A stretch of 17,949 bases of DNA from Pseudomonadota bacterium (lineage in GTDB: Bacteria > Pseudomonadota > Alphaproteobacteria > Sphingomonadales > Sphingomonadaceae): NCBI GenBank assembly GCA_023445495.1, contig JAEXLC010000326.1, forward strand, positions 1-17,949, in the 5' to 3' direction. The notes under the pieces are model-generated. The model worked only from the letters and a program-made list of their open reading frames with translations, was not told where the DNA came from and did not search any database. Below, piece after piece: positions 1 through 7,425 of this stretch; within the stretch, counting starts at the first letter, position 1; each line of letters starts with the position of its first letter. A program made the translations under genes and the position numbers.

Positions 1-53
1 CCGCGGGGCGGCGCCCCCCCGGCCCGGGGCCCAACGGCGCACACGCCGGCGGC
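1..53. other. GC-rich inverted repeats downstream of trmFO
   Basis: This short stretch lies just beyond the trmFO stop codon. It contains several overlapping GC-only inverted repeats, for example GGGGC-GGC-GCCCC near bases 5-17 and GGCCCGGGGCC near 20-30. They could form a strong hairpin at the 3' end of the trmFO transcript, but there is no T-run on either strand. Calling it an intrinsic terminator is therefore weak. No gene is seen here. Confidence 0.3.
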
Positions 54-1400
54 TCAGGAGTCGGCGGACGACAGCGAAGGCTGAGCCATCCAGCCGGTCT
101 TCGCCTCGCGGGCGCGATCGGTGTACATCAGCTTGCGATCGGCCTTCTTGGTCTTTCCCGGGATCGGGGGGAACAGGCCGAAATTGACGTTCATCGGCTG
201 ATAGGTCTCGGCCTCCGCCTCGCCGGTGATGTGCGAGAGCAGCGCCCCCAGCGCCATCTCGCGCGGCGGCGCGGTCAGCGTCTCGCCGGCGAGCTCGGCC
301 GCGGCGAAGCGCCCGGCGAGCAGGCCGATCGCCGAGCTTTCGACATAGCCTTCGCAGCCGGTGATCTGGCCGGCGAAACGGATATGCGGCGCGCTGCGCA
401 GGCGGAGCTGGCCGTCGAGCAGCTCGGGCGACTTGATGAAGGTGTTGCGGTGAAGGCCGCCGAGCCGGGCGAACTCGGCATTCTCGAGGCCCGGGATCGT
501 CCGGAACAGCGCGACCTGCTCGGCATATTTGAGCTTGGTCTGGAAACCGACCATGTTCCACAAGGTCGCGCTGGCATTGTCCTGGCGCAGCTGGACCACG
601 GCATAGGGCCAGCGACCGGTCTTGGGGTCATCGAGGCCGACGCCCTTCATCGGGCCGAAGCGGAGCGTTTCCAGCCCGCGCTCCGCCATCACCTCGATCG
701 GCATGCAGCCTTCGAAATAGGGGACATTCTCCCACTCGCGGAACTCGGTCTTCTCGGCCGCCATCAGCGCGGCGTGGAAGGCATAATATTGCTCCTTGGT
801 CATCGGGCAGTTGATGTAGTCCTTGCCCGTGCCGCCGGGGCCGACCTTGTTCCAGCGCGACTGGAACCAGGCGACGTCCATATTGATGCTTTCACGATGC
901 ACGATCGGGGCGATCGCGTCGAAAAAGGCGAGCTGGTCCTTGCCGGTGGCGGTGCCGATGCTCTCGGCCAGGCCGGGCGCGGTGAGCGGACCGGTGGCGA
1001 CGATCGTCAGGCCGCTCTCGGGAAGCGTGTCGACGCGCTCGCGGACGATCTCGATGTTCGGATGCGCCATCAGCGCGGCGGTGACGCCGTCCGAGAAGCG
1101 GTCGCGGTCGACGGCGAGGGCCGAGCCGGCGGGGACCTTGTGGATGTCGCCCTGCGCCATGATGAGCGAGCCGAGGTCGCGCATTTCCTGGTGGAGCAGG
1201 CCGACCGCGTTGCTCTGGGCATCGTCCGAGCGGAAGCTGTTCGAGCAGACCAGCTCGGCCAGGCCCTCGGTCTGGTGCGCCGGCGTCATCGTGCCGCTGC
1301 CGCGCATTTCGGAGAGGCGGACCTTGAAGCCCTTGTTGGCGAGCTGCCATGCGGCTTCCGAGCCGGCCAGGCCGCCGCCGATGATGTGAATGTCGTGCAT
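54..1400 (-). CDS. trmFO: methylenetetrahydrofolate--tRNA-(uracil-5-)-methyltransferase TrmFO
   Basis: TrmFO is a cytosolic flavoprotein that uses methylenetetrahydrofolate and FADH2 to make m5U at position 54 of tRNA. The 448-residue product starts MHDIHIIGGGLAGSEAA, a GidA-type FAD-binding motif (GGGLAG) at residues 8-13. C52 lies in CSNSFRSDD, and a second conserved cysteine lies in FEGCMPIEVMAERG; these match the two cysteines implicated in catalysis in this family. GPMKGVGL and GCEGYVESSAIG are further family signatures. The frame stays open 14 codons upstream to an ATG at 1442, but the FAD motif normally begins within a few residues of the N-terminus, so the start at 1400 is preferred. 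That start also avoids overlap with the divergent gene at 1459. Length is normal for the family. Confidence 0.96.
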   Translation of the reverse strand: MHDIHIIGGGLAGSEAAWQLANKGFKVRLSEMRGSGTMTPAHQTEGLAELVCSNSFRSDDAQSNAVGLLHQEMRDLGSLIMAQGDIHKVPAGSALAVDRDRFSDGVTAALMAHPNIEIVRERVDTLPESGLTIVATGPLTAPGLAESIGTATGKDQLAFFDAIAPIVHRESINMDVAWFQSRWNKVGPGGTGKDYINCPMTKEQYYAFHAALMAAEKTEFREWENVPYFEGCMPIEVMAERGLETLRFGPMKGVGLDDPKTGRWPYAVVQLRQDNASATLWNMVGFQTKLKYAEQVALFRTIPGLENAEFARLGGLHRNTFIKSPELLDGQLRLRSAPHIRFAGQITGCEGYVESSAIGLLAGRFAAAELAGETLTAPPREMALGALLSHITGEAEAETYQPMNVNFGLFPPIPGKTKKADRKLMYTDRAREAKTGWMAQPSLSSADS

Positions 1401-1416
1401 GGGGACGTCCGGTAGC

Positions 1417-1428
1417 GCCAAGCTTGGC
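1417..1428. promoter_or_regulatory. 12-base perfect palindrome between divergent genes
   Basis: GCCAAGCTTGGC is a perfect palindrome in the 58-base gap between the trmFO start (1400, minus) and the lysoplasmalogenase start (1459, plus). Its position would suit a shared operator. A 12-base palindrome in GC-rich DNA can also arise by chance, and no regulator is suggested by the neighbours. Confidence 0.25.
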
Positions 1429-1458
1429 AATGCGCCAGTCACACGGCATCAAGGGCGA

Positions 1459-2103
1459 ATGGACCGCACCCGTATCGACCCGCTCTTCGCGCTCGCCCTG
1501 ATCGCCGGCGCTACCTATTACGCCAATGTCTGGCTGGAGGCGGGCGGCACCGCCGCAGTTGTGTGGAAGGGCGCGGGCGTGGCCCTGCTCGCCTTCTGGG
1601 CGCGCGGCAAGGCGGTGAGCGGCGATGGGCGGGTGCTCGGCGCGGTGCTGGCGCTGGGCGCGCTGGGCGACGTGCTGCTCGAGCTGCAGGGCATGGCGGC
1701 GGGCGGGCTCGCTTTCCTCGCCGGGCATTTCCTGGCTGCCTATCTCTATCTGCGTCACAAGCGGGTGCCCGCCGCCCAGTGGATCGCGCCGCCGGTAGCG
1801 ATGGGCATGGCATTGCTCGCCTGGTGGGTGTTCAGGGGCGGTTATCAGGTGGAGCTGCTCGCCTTCTATGTGTTCGGCCTGTCGTTGATGACCGCCTCGG
1901 CGATGCTCAGCCGGCTGGGCACGCTGGTCGCGGCAGGCGCGCTGCTGTTCTTCGTGTCCGACTGGCTGATATTCCTCAACGAAGGGCGGATGCTGCCGCC
2001 GCTGGTCGCATCGCTGCTGATATGGCCGACCTATTTCATCGGCCAGGCCCTGATCGCCTGGGGCGGCGTCCATGCCCTGAACCAGCAGGCGCCCAGGCCA
2101 TGA
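1459..2103 (+). CDS. lysoplasmalogenase, YhhN/TMEM86 family membrane protein
   Basis: This 214-residue polytopic membrane protein has about seven to eight hydrophobic segments. Its family marks are GDVLLEL near residue 74, FLAGHFLAAYLYL near residue 87, FFVSDWLIFLN near residue 165, and a C-terminal WPTYFIGQALIAWG. Characterised YhhN/TMEM86 proteins hydrolyse the vinyl-ether bond of lysoplasmalogens. Whether this organism makes plasmalogens is not shown, so the substrate is inferred from family only. ATG 1459 is chosen because AAGGG lies just upstream and a hydrophobic segment follows soon after. An upstream in-frame ATG at 1390 would run the protein into the start of trmFO. The stop overlaps the next gene's start as ATGA, so the two are probably translationally coupled. 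Confidence 0.85.
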   Translation: MDRTRIDPLFALALIAGATYYANVWLEAGGTAAVVWKGAGVALLAFWARGKAVSGDGRVLGAVLALGALGDVLLELQGMAAGGLAFLAGHFLAAYLYLRHKRVPAAQWIAPPVAMGMALLAWWVFRGGYQVELLAFYVFGLSLMTASAMLSRLGTLVAAGALLFFVSDWLIFLNEGRMLPPLVASLLIWPTYFIGQALIAWGGVHALNQQAPRP

Positions 2104-2531
2104 GGATCTTCACCATCGGCTATGAGGCGACGACGATGGACGAGTTCATCGCCGCGTTGCGCAAGGCCGGGGTGGAGCGGGTGATCGACGTGCGCGCGGT
2201 GCCGCTGTCGCGGCGGCCGGGCTTTTCGAAGAACATCCTCGCGGCGAGCTTGAAGGACGCCGGGATCGACTATGTTTTGCTGAAGAACCTCGGCACGCCC
2301 AAGCTCGGGCGCGATGCCGCCAAGAAGGGGGACGTGAAGACCCTGCGCGGCGTCTATGCCGGTCAGCTCGAACTGCCCGAGGCGCAGGCGGAAGCGGCGA
2401 TGATGCGGGCGCTGGCGGCGGAGAAGCCGAGCGCGCTGCTCTGCTTCGAGCGCGATCCGGCGCATTGCCACCGTACCCTGCTGCTCGCCGCCGAAGGAGA
2501 GGGCGCCGAAGTGGTGGATCTGTTTCCCTAG
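2100..2531 (+). CDS. DUF488 family protein
   Basis: This 143-residue soluble protein begins MRIFTIGYEATTMDEFIAAL and contains IDVRAVPLSRRPGFSK. Near the C-terminus it carries CFERDPAHCHRTLL. The TIGY, DVR-P-SR and CxERDPxxCHR motifs define the DUF488 family, whose biochemical function is not established. The conserved Cys and His near the end could form a catalytic or metal site, but that is inference. The ATG overlaps the stop of the lysoplasmalogenase gene (ATGA at 2100-2103), which places both genes in one transcript. Family assignment is secure; function is unknown. Confidence 0.9.
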   Translation: MRIFTIGYEATTMDEFIAALRKAGVERVIDVRAVPLSRRPGFSKNILAASLKDAGIDYVLLKNLGTPKLGRDAAKKGDVKTLRGVYAGQLELPEAQAEAAMMRALAAEKPSALLCFERDPAHCHRTLLLAAEGEGAEVVDLFP

Positions 2532-2546
2532 GGGCCCGGAAAGGCC

Positions 2547-2584
2547 GGGGCGGCCGTAATGTCAGGGGGAGATTCGGCCGCCCC
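2547..2584. terminator. inverted repeat in a convergent intergenic region, possible bidirectional terminator
   Basis: GGGGCGGCCG (2547-2556) is the exact reverse complement of CGGCCGCCCC (2575-2584), with an 18-base loop. It lies between the DUF488 stop (2531) and the kinase stop (2685), which converge. Two further inverted pairs follow: CCGGCG 2599-2604 with CGCCGG 2621-2626, and CAGAGGG 2608-2614 with CCCTCTG 2634-2640. None has a T-tract, so termination is plausible from position and stem strength only. No gene is seen in 2532-2684. Confidence 0.45.
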
Positions 2585-2684
2585 GTAGGTTTGGGGGACC
2601 GGCGTCACAGAGGGGCAAGGCGCCGGCCCGCTTCCCTCTGGCGGCCAGGTCTTGCAGCGGTGTTTCAGTTTGTTGCGCAGTGCC

Positions 2685-5426
2685 TCAGGCTGTTACGCTG
2701 GCTTCGACGCTGGGCAGCGCGAAGCTGAACATCGCGCCGCCTTCGGGGCGGTTCTCCGCCCAGAGCCGCCCGCCATGCGCCTCGACGATGGTGCGGCAGA
2801 TCGGCAGGCCGAGGCCGGTGCCGGTTTCCTTGGTGGTGCGGAACGGCTCGAACAGATTGTCGAGGATCGCGTCGCTGAGGCCCGGGCCGGAGTCGGCGAT
2901 CTGGACCAGCACCTCGTCCTGCTCGAACCGCGCGGTCACGCTCACTTCGCGCAGCGGGCTGTTCACCGTGGCTTCCACCGCGTTGCGGATCAGGTTGGTC
3001 AGCACCTGCTCGATCTGGAGCGCATCGCCGATCAGATCGGCCTCGCCGGTGCTGCAGTCGCACTCGATCGTGACCTCGCGCGAGACCTTGAGCTGGCGGA
3101 CCGCGGTGCAGGCGGTGCGGATCACGCGGTCGAGATCGAGCCGCGCCTGGTTTACCTCGCCGGTGACGGTGAAGGAGCGGATCTTCCGGATGATGTCGCC
3201 GGCCCGCAGCGCCTGGACCCGGGCGCGGTCGAGCGCGTCGAGGATGTCGTGATCGGGATCGCCGCGCGAGCGGGTGAGGTAGCGGCACGCCTCGAGATAG
3301 TTGGTGATCGCCGCCAGCGGCTGGTTGAGCTCGTGCGCCAGCGTCGATGCCATCGCGCCCATCGCGTTGAGCCGGGCGAGGCGGAGCAGCTTCTCATGCG
3401 CCTCGCGCAGCTGCGCCTCGGCCTCGATGTCATGCGTGATGTCGATGATGAGGCCGAGCAGGCGCGGCTGGCCGTTATGCGGGTCATAGCGCCCCTGCAG
3501 CGTGACCCAGCGGATCTCGCCATCGGCCATGGTCAGGCGCAGCGTCATGTCGAGTGGGCCCTGGGTCCGCCGCGCATGGACGATTGCCTTGCGCAGCTCG
3601 ATGACCTGGTCGATCCCGAGGCGATCGGCGACATCGGCCAGACGATATTCGCCCTCGCGCCATTCCAGCCCGAACAGGCGCGCGCTTTCCGGCGAGTGGC
3701 GCGAGCCGCCGCGGATCAGGTTGATCTCCCAGACGCCCACGCCCGCAGCTTCCTGGGCGAGGCGGAGCAGCTTCTCGCTCTCCTCGAGCGCATGCTGGGC
3801 GGCAATGCGCCGCGACACGTCGAGGATCACCACCGCGATATAATCGGGCGTGCCGTCGCCCGCCCGCACCATGTTGGCCGTGCAATGCACCGGGCGCAGC
3901 TGGCCATCGGGCAGCCGCAGGGTGCGATCGTCGGAATAGAGCGGGATCTCACCCGTGGCGAGCGCCTGGATGCCTTCCTCGGTCGACGGCCATTGCTCGG
4001 CAGTGCCGACCTTGCGGCAATTCTGCCCGAGCAGTTCGTGACGCGGATAGCCGGTCATCTCGCAGATCCGGTCGTTCACTTCGAGGAAGACGCCCTCGAG
4101 CGAGAGGCGCGCGACACCGACCCCGGCCTGCTCGAATACCGCGCGATAGCGGCGCTCGGCCTCTTCCAGCTGGCGGCGGGCTTCCATCTCGGCCGTGACG
4201 ATCTCGCTAGCCAGCACGACGCCGGCGATGCGGTCGTCCTCGTCATACCAGGGGCGATGGCTCCAGCGGACATAGTCGACGCTGCCATCGGCATGATGCA
4301 CCGCATCGCCATCGCCCGAAAGCTGCTCGCCGTCGAGCACGCGGGCGAACATCGCGCGCCGCTCCGGCGAGCAGTCGGGAAAGACCTCGTAATGGCTGCG
4401 CCCTTCGAGCGACACGCTCTCGGGCAGGCGATTGTCGGTGATGTAGCGTTGCGAGGCGGCGACATAGCGCATGTCGCGGTCGAGGATCGCGACCGCCGTT
4501 GCCGCATAGCGCGCCATGTTGGTCAGGTTCCGACGGGCGCTTTCCAGCCGGCGTGCGGCGAGGCTGAGCTTGTCCTCGGCATGGCGCTCATCGGCATAGG
4601 CGGCGAGCAGGAATATCGTCGCGCAGGTGATCGCGACGAATATCTGGGCAAGCAGCTGGCGATGATCGGATGCCGCGGTCGAGAAGGGACCGGTATCGAT
4701 CTCGGTGCTCCACAGCACGATCACCGCGCTGATCGCCACCGACATCGTCGCGCCGCGCAGGTGCCAGCCAAGCGCGGCAAGCACCAGGGGCGGGAAGATC
4801 GCCCAGCTCATCGGGCTGCCGGTGGTGGTGAGGAACGAATGCGCGGCAATCGCGCCGCAGAACAGCATCACGGCGAGGAAGCCGGCCCAGCGCAGCGGTG
4901 ACCAGCGTTCGCGCGGCGGCGTCGCCCAGACCAGCACCAGCGGCGCGATCAGGATCATGCCGAGTCCCTGCTGGGCGAACCGGTCGATGAAGGTAGCCGG
5001 CTGCCCCACCGCGATCGCGCCGAGCCCGACTATCGCGGCGGCAACGAACGATCCGGCAATGGCTGCCATGAAGATCCAGAGGATCGAACGCGGATCGAGC
5101 AACTCGTTCGCATTGATGCCGCGGCGCTTGATGAGCAGCGCGGTGACCAGCGCGCCGAGCGCCAGCCCCACCGCCCGGAAAAGCTGCTCGATCAGGGGGA
5201 AGGGAGACTGGAACAGCCAATAGGTGAGCAGCACCGCCACCCCGAGCAGGGGCCAGAACCGCGTGTTGGTCAGCAGCAGCCCGCCCACCGAAACGCCGAT
5301 GGCGAGGCCGATGGGGGGACTATGGCCGGTGGAGCGATGCCAGATAGCCCATGCGATGCAGCCCGCCAGTGCACCGGCGAACAGCCTCAGCGCCGGGCGC
5401 ACCGACGCAAACCAGGTCTCTGGCAC
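2685..5426 (-). CDS. membrane-anchored PAS sensor histidine kinase (MASE1, three PAS, FixL-like kinase core)
   Basis: This is a large sensor kinase. Residue numbers count from the alternative TTG start at 5474, which gives 929 residues. About 25-295 is a hydrophobic multi-pass region resembling MASE1. PAS-like domains follow at about 315-430, 440-560 and 565-690. The HisKA core has ALAHELNQPL-type sequence with phospho-acceptor H714. The ATPase domain follows, with N-box TNLIRNAVEA, G1 DSGPGLSD, the F-box region FEPFRTTKE and G2 GTGLGLPIC. The HELNQPLAAI box resembles FixL-type kinases. None of the PAS domains shows an obvious heme-binding signature, and the signal is unknown. No response regulator lies in the window, so it is an orphan here. 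GTG 5426 is preferred because GAGGGAG sits just upstream (913 residues); TTG 5474 has no ribosome-binding site. Kinase function is secure; start, topology and ligand are inferred. Confidence 0.9.
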   Translation of the reverse strand: MPETWFASVRPALRLFAGALAGCIAWAIWHRSTGHSPPIGLAIGVSVGGLLLTNTRFWPLLGVAVLLTYWLFQSPFPLIEQLFRAVGLALGALVTALLIKRRGINANELLDPRSILWIFMAAIAGSFVAAAIVGLGAIAVGQPATFIDRFAQQGLGMILIAPLVLVWATPPRERWSPLRWAGFLAVMLFCGAIAAHSFLTTTGSPMSWAIFPPLVLAALGWHLRGATMSVAISAVIVLWSTEIDTGPFSTAASDHRQLLAQIFVAITCATIFLLAAYADERHAEDKLSLAARRLESARRNLTNMARYAATAVAILDRDMRYVAASQRYITDNRLPESVSLEGRSHYEVFPDCSPERRAMFARVLDGEQLSGDGDAVHHADGSVDYVRWSHRPWYDEDDRIAGVVLASEIVTAEMEARRQLEEAERRYRAVFEQAGVGVARLSLEGVFLEVNDRICEMTGYPRHELLGQNCRKVGTAEQWPSTEEGIQALATGEIPLYSDDRTLRLPDGQLRPVHCTANMVRAGDGTPDYIAVVILDVSRRIAAQHALEESEKLLRLAQEAAGVGVWEINLIRGGSRHSPESARLFGLEWREGEYRLADVADRLGIDQVIELRKAIVHARRTQGPLDMTLRLTMADGEIRWVTLQGRYDPHNGQPRLLGLIIDITHDIEAEAQLREAHEKLLRLARLNAMGAMASTLAHELNQPLAAITNYLEACRYLTRSRGDPDHDILDALDRARVQALRAGDIIRKIRSFTVTGEVNQARLDLDRVIRTACTAVRQLKVSREVTIECDCSTGEADLIGDALQIEQVLTNLIRNAVEATVNSPLREVSVTARFEQDEVLVQIADSGPGLSDAILDNLFEPFRTTKETGTGLGLPICRTIVEAHGGRLWAENRPEGGAMFSFALPSVEASVTA

Positions 5427-5500
5427 ACGCTCCCTCACCGTTGCCAAGCAAAACTCCGCGCAAAGCGTAGCCAATCCAGGATGCTGACAGCGATGTAAAT

Positions 5501-5525
5501 CCGTTAATTAACGGAGCGGTTCCGT
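5501..5525. promoter_or_regulatory. overlapping palindromes between aroG and the kinase gene
   Basis: CCGTTAATTAACGG (5501-5514) is a perfect 14-base palindrome and is AT-rich compared with its surroundings. It overlaps a second inverted pair, ACGGA (5511-5515) and TCCGT (5521-5525), with a 5-base loop. The stretch lies after the aroG stop and upstream of the kinase start on the same strand. It could be an operator for the kinase gene or part of the aroG transcript end. No T-run supports a classic terminator. Confidence 0.35.
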
Positions 5526-5534
5526 AATATTCGA

Positions 5535-6908
5535 TCAAGCAGCGGCTTTTCTGCGTTCCGCCATTTCCTCGTTGAGCATTTCCGCGAGCAGGAACGCGAG
5601 CTCCAGGCTCTGTCCCGCATTGAGACGCGGGTCGCAATGCGTGTGGTAGCGATCGGCCAGGCCCTGCTCGGTGATGTCGATCGCGCCGCCGGTGCATTCG
5701 GTGACGTTCTGCCCGGTCATCTCGGCATGGATGCCGCCCGCGAAGGTGCCTTCGGCCCGGTGGACGGCGAAGAAGCCGCGCACTTCGGCGAGGATCCGGT
5801 CGAACGGGCGGGTCTTGTAGCCATTTGCCGCCTTGATGACGTTGCCGTGCATCGGATCGCAGCTCCACACCACCGGATGCCCCTCGCGCTTCACCGCGCG
5901 AACGAGCTTGGGCAGGCCGGCCTCGATCTTGTCATGGCCATAGCGGGTTATCAGCGTCATCCGGCCCGGCGTGCGGCTGGGGTTAAGCGTGTCGAGCAGG
6001 CGCAGCAGCGCGTCGGGCTCTAGGCTCGGGCCGCACTTCATGCCGATCGGATTGCCGATGCCGCGCAGGAACTCGACATGCGCCGACCCCTCGAACCGCG
6101 TGCGATCGCCGATCCACAGGAAGTGGGCCGAGGTGTCGTACCAGTCGCCGGTCAGCGAATCCTGGCGGGTCATCGCTTCCTCATAGGGAAGCAGCAGCGC
6201 CTCGTGGCTGGTGTAGAAGCTGGTCGCCTTCAGCTGCGGCACGCTGTCCGCATCGATGCCGCAGGCGGCCATGAAGTCGAGCGCTTCGCCGATCCGGTCG
6301 GCGACATCGGCGTACTTCTTCGCCCAGGGGCTGCGGCCCATGAAGTCGTGCGTCCACTTATGGACCTGGTGCAGGTTCGCATAGCCGCCCTGCGCGAAGG
6401 CGCGGAGCAGGTTGAGCGTCGCCGCCGACTGCGAATAGCCCTGCAGCATGCGCTGCGGATCGGGAATGCGCGCCTCGGGCGTGAAGGCGATGTCGTTGAC
6501 ATTGTCGCCCCGGTAGGACGGCAGCTCGATGCCGTTGATCGTCTCGGTATCGGCCGAGCGCGGCTTGGCGAACTGGCCGGCCATGCGGCCGAGCTTCACC
6601 GTCGGCAGCTTCGAGGCGAAGGTGAGCACCACCGCCATCTGGAGCAGCACGCGGAAAGTGTCGCGGATGTTGTTCGGGTGGAACTCGGCGAAGCTCTCGG
6701 CGCAGTCGCCGCCCTGGAGCAGGAACGCCTCTCCGCGCGAGACCTTGGCCAGCTCGCTGGTCAGGTCGCGTGCCTCGCCGGCGAAGACGAGGGGCGGGAA
6801 GGAGGTCAGCTGGTTGGTCGCCGCGTCGAGCGCGCCCTGATCGGGGTAATTGGGAAGCTGGCGCGCTTCGGCGGCCTTCCAGCTCGAAGGGGTCCAGCTC
6901 GCATGCAT
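5535..6908 (-). CDS. aroG: class II 3-deoxy-7-phosphoheptulonate (DAHP) synthase
   Basis: This enzyme condenses phosphoenolpyruvate and erythrose 4-phosphate, the first step of the shikimate pathway. From ATG 6908 it has 457 residues, the usual length of the plant-type (class II) family. The start MHASWTPSSW resembles the family N-terminus. Family motifs include LLQGGDCAESF (metal-ligand C69), KLGRMAGQFAKPRS, GIGNPIGMKCGPS, CDPMHGN (metal-ligand His), HAEMTGQNVTEC (metal-ligand Glu) and a late HCDPRLN (Asp). GGAG lies 6 bases upstream of ATG 6908, supporting that start. The frame nevertheless stays open upstream into a helix-turn-helix module to ATG 7127, so a 530-residue fusion is also possible. 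It runs in the same direction as the kinase gene, 60 or more bases upstream of it. Confidence 0.95.
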   Translation of the reverse strand: MHASWTPSSWKAAEARQLPNYPDQGALDAATNQLTSFPPLVFAGEARDLTSELAKVSRGEAFLLQGGDCAESFAEFHPNNIRDTFRVLLQMAVVLTFASKLPTVKLGRMAGQFAKPRSADTETINGIELPSYRGDNVNDIAFTPEARIPDPQRMLQGYSQSAATLNLLRAFAQGGYANLHQVHKWTHDFMGRSPWAKKYADVADRIGEALDFMAACGIDADSVPQLKATSFYTSHEALLLPYEEAMTRQDSLTGDWYDTSAHFLWIGDRTRFEGSAHVEFLRGIGNPIGMKCGPSLEPDALLRLLDTLNPSRTPGRMTLITRYGHDKIEAGLPKLVRAVKREGHPVVWSCDPMHGNVIKAANGYKTRPFDRILAEVRGFFAVHRAEGTFAGGIHAEMTGQNVTECTGGAIDITEQGLADRYHTHCDPRLNAGQSLELAFLLAEMLNEEMAERRKAAA

Positions 6909-7127
6909 GTCATTCTCCGCGTCGCGCACAGTCACATTCCAGTCGGCGTGGCCGGCAATGCCGTGCGCGGCGATCAGGTTCGCCACCTTGGCATTGGCGC
7001 GCTTGCCATCCTTTTCCCAACCCTGGACCGTCGAGCCCGGGATATCGAACCACGCGCCAAAGGCAGCGCGGGTGAGGGAGCGTTCCTCGCGGAAGCGGCG
7101 GATCTTGGTGCCTGCAAGTGTCGTCAT
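6909..7127 (-). CDS. Cro/CI-type helix-turn-helix module in frame with aroG, no stop between
   Basis: From ATG 7127 there are 73 codons before the aroG ATG. Residues about 6-45 form an Xre-like DNA-binding domain: IRRFREERSLTRAAFGAWF, then IPGSTVQGWEKDGKR, where the second part would be the recognition helix. The frame then passes GHADWNVTVRDAEND straight into the aroG start, and I find no stop codon. Either a DNA-binding domain is fused to DAHP synthase, or a small regulator and aroG share a frame and the aroG ATG (with its own GGAG) starts a second product. A regulator upstream of aroG, with palindromes just ahead of its own start codon, suggests control of aromatic amino acid supply; that role is inferred. 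Codon usage resembles the neighbours, and no frameshift is needed. Confidence 0.7.
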
Positions 7128-7425
7128 AGCAAGGGCGCCTTACCCCTGCTGGGTAAAATCCTGCAAGCGAAAAATTTCCCCGGCAGGGTAATTCCTGCGC
7201 GCTTGCAGTCGGCGTGGTCTCTGATAGCCTCGCAGGTGCCGGAATCGCAGGCCGGCAGCGACGCGGCCATGCGTCGCAAGGAACGTACATAGCGGCATGC
7301 ACCGTCCGACGGCCCAAAGGGCGCGGACCGGGAAGCGCGCCGCGACGGGAGAGGCAGGAAGCTCAGCGGGAGAGTTTCGTGCCCAAAGTTCTTTTGCGCG
7401 TACCCAGTCCAGAAGGAAGTGCCCG
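7128..7425. promoter_or_regulatory. divergent intergenic region with repeated GGGTAA sites and palindromes
   Basis: This 298-base gap separates the HTH-aroG start (7127, minus) from the exporter start (7426, plus). TTACCC-CTGCT-GGGTAA (7140-7156) is an inverted repeat starting 12 bases upstream of the HTH start codon. A third GGGTAA is at 7186-7191. CTGCAAGCG (7161-7169) pairs exactly with CGCTTGCAG (7200-7208) around an AT-rich core, AAAAATTTCC. The cluster resembles an operator region for the HTH module, which is an inference. The rest, 7209-7425, holds open frames on both strands, but none has a ribosome-binding site or recognisable product, and I see no gene in it. Confidence 0.5.

Noticed and set aside
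231..1415. 394-codon open frame on the plus strand
   Set aside because: It lies antisense to trmFO, has no ribosome-binding site or recognisable domain, and has the Arg/Ala/Gly/Leu-rich make-up of a GC-driven shadow frame.
2652..4901. 749-codon open frame on the plus strand
   Set aside because: It is antisense to the histidine kinase gene, whose kinase motifs are intact. The plus-strand translation shows no domain and is rich in Arg, Ala and Asp, as expected for a shadow.
5475..5540. possible FNR/FixK-type box upstream of the FixL-like kinase
   Set aside because: One half resembles TTGAT (minus strand near 5537-5533) but the matching ATCAA half at the proper spacing is absent.
6078..7292. 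404-codon open frame on the plus strand over aroG and the HTH module
   Set aside because: Both minus-strand modules are recognisable by family motifs; this frame has none and crosses the likely operator region.
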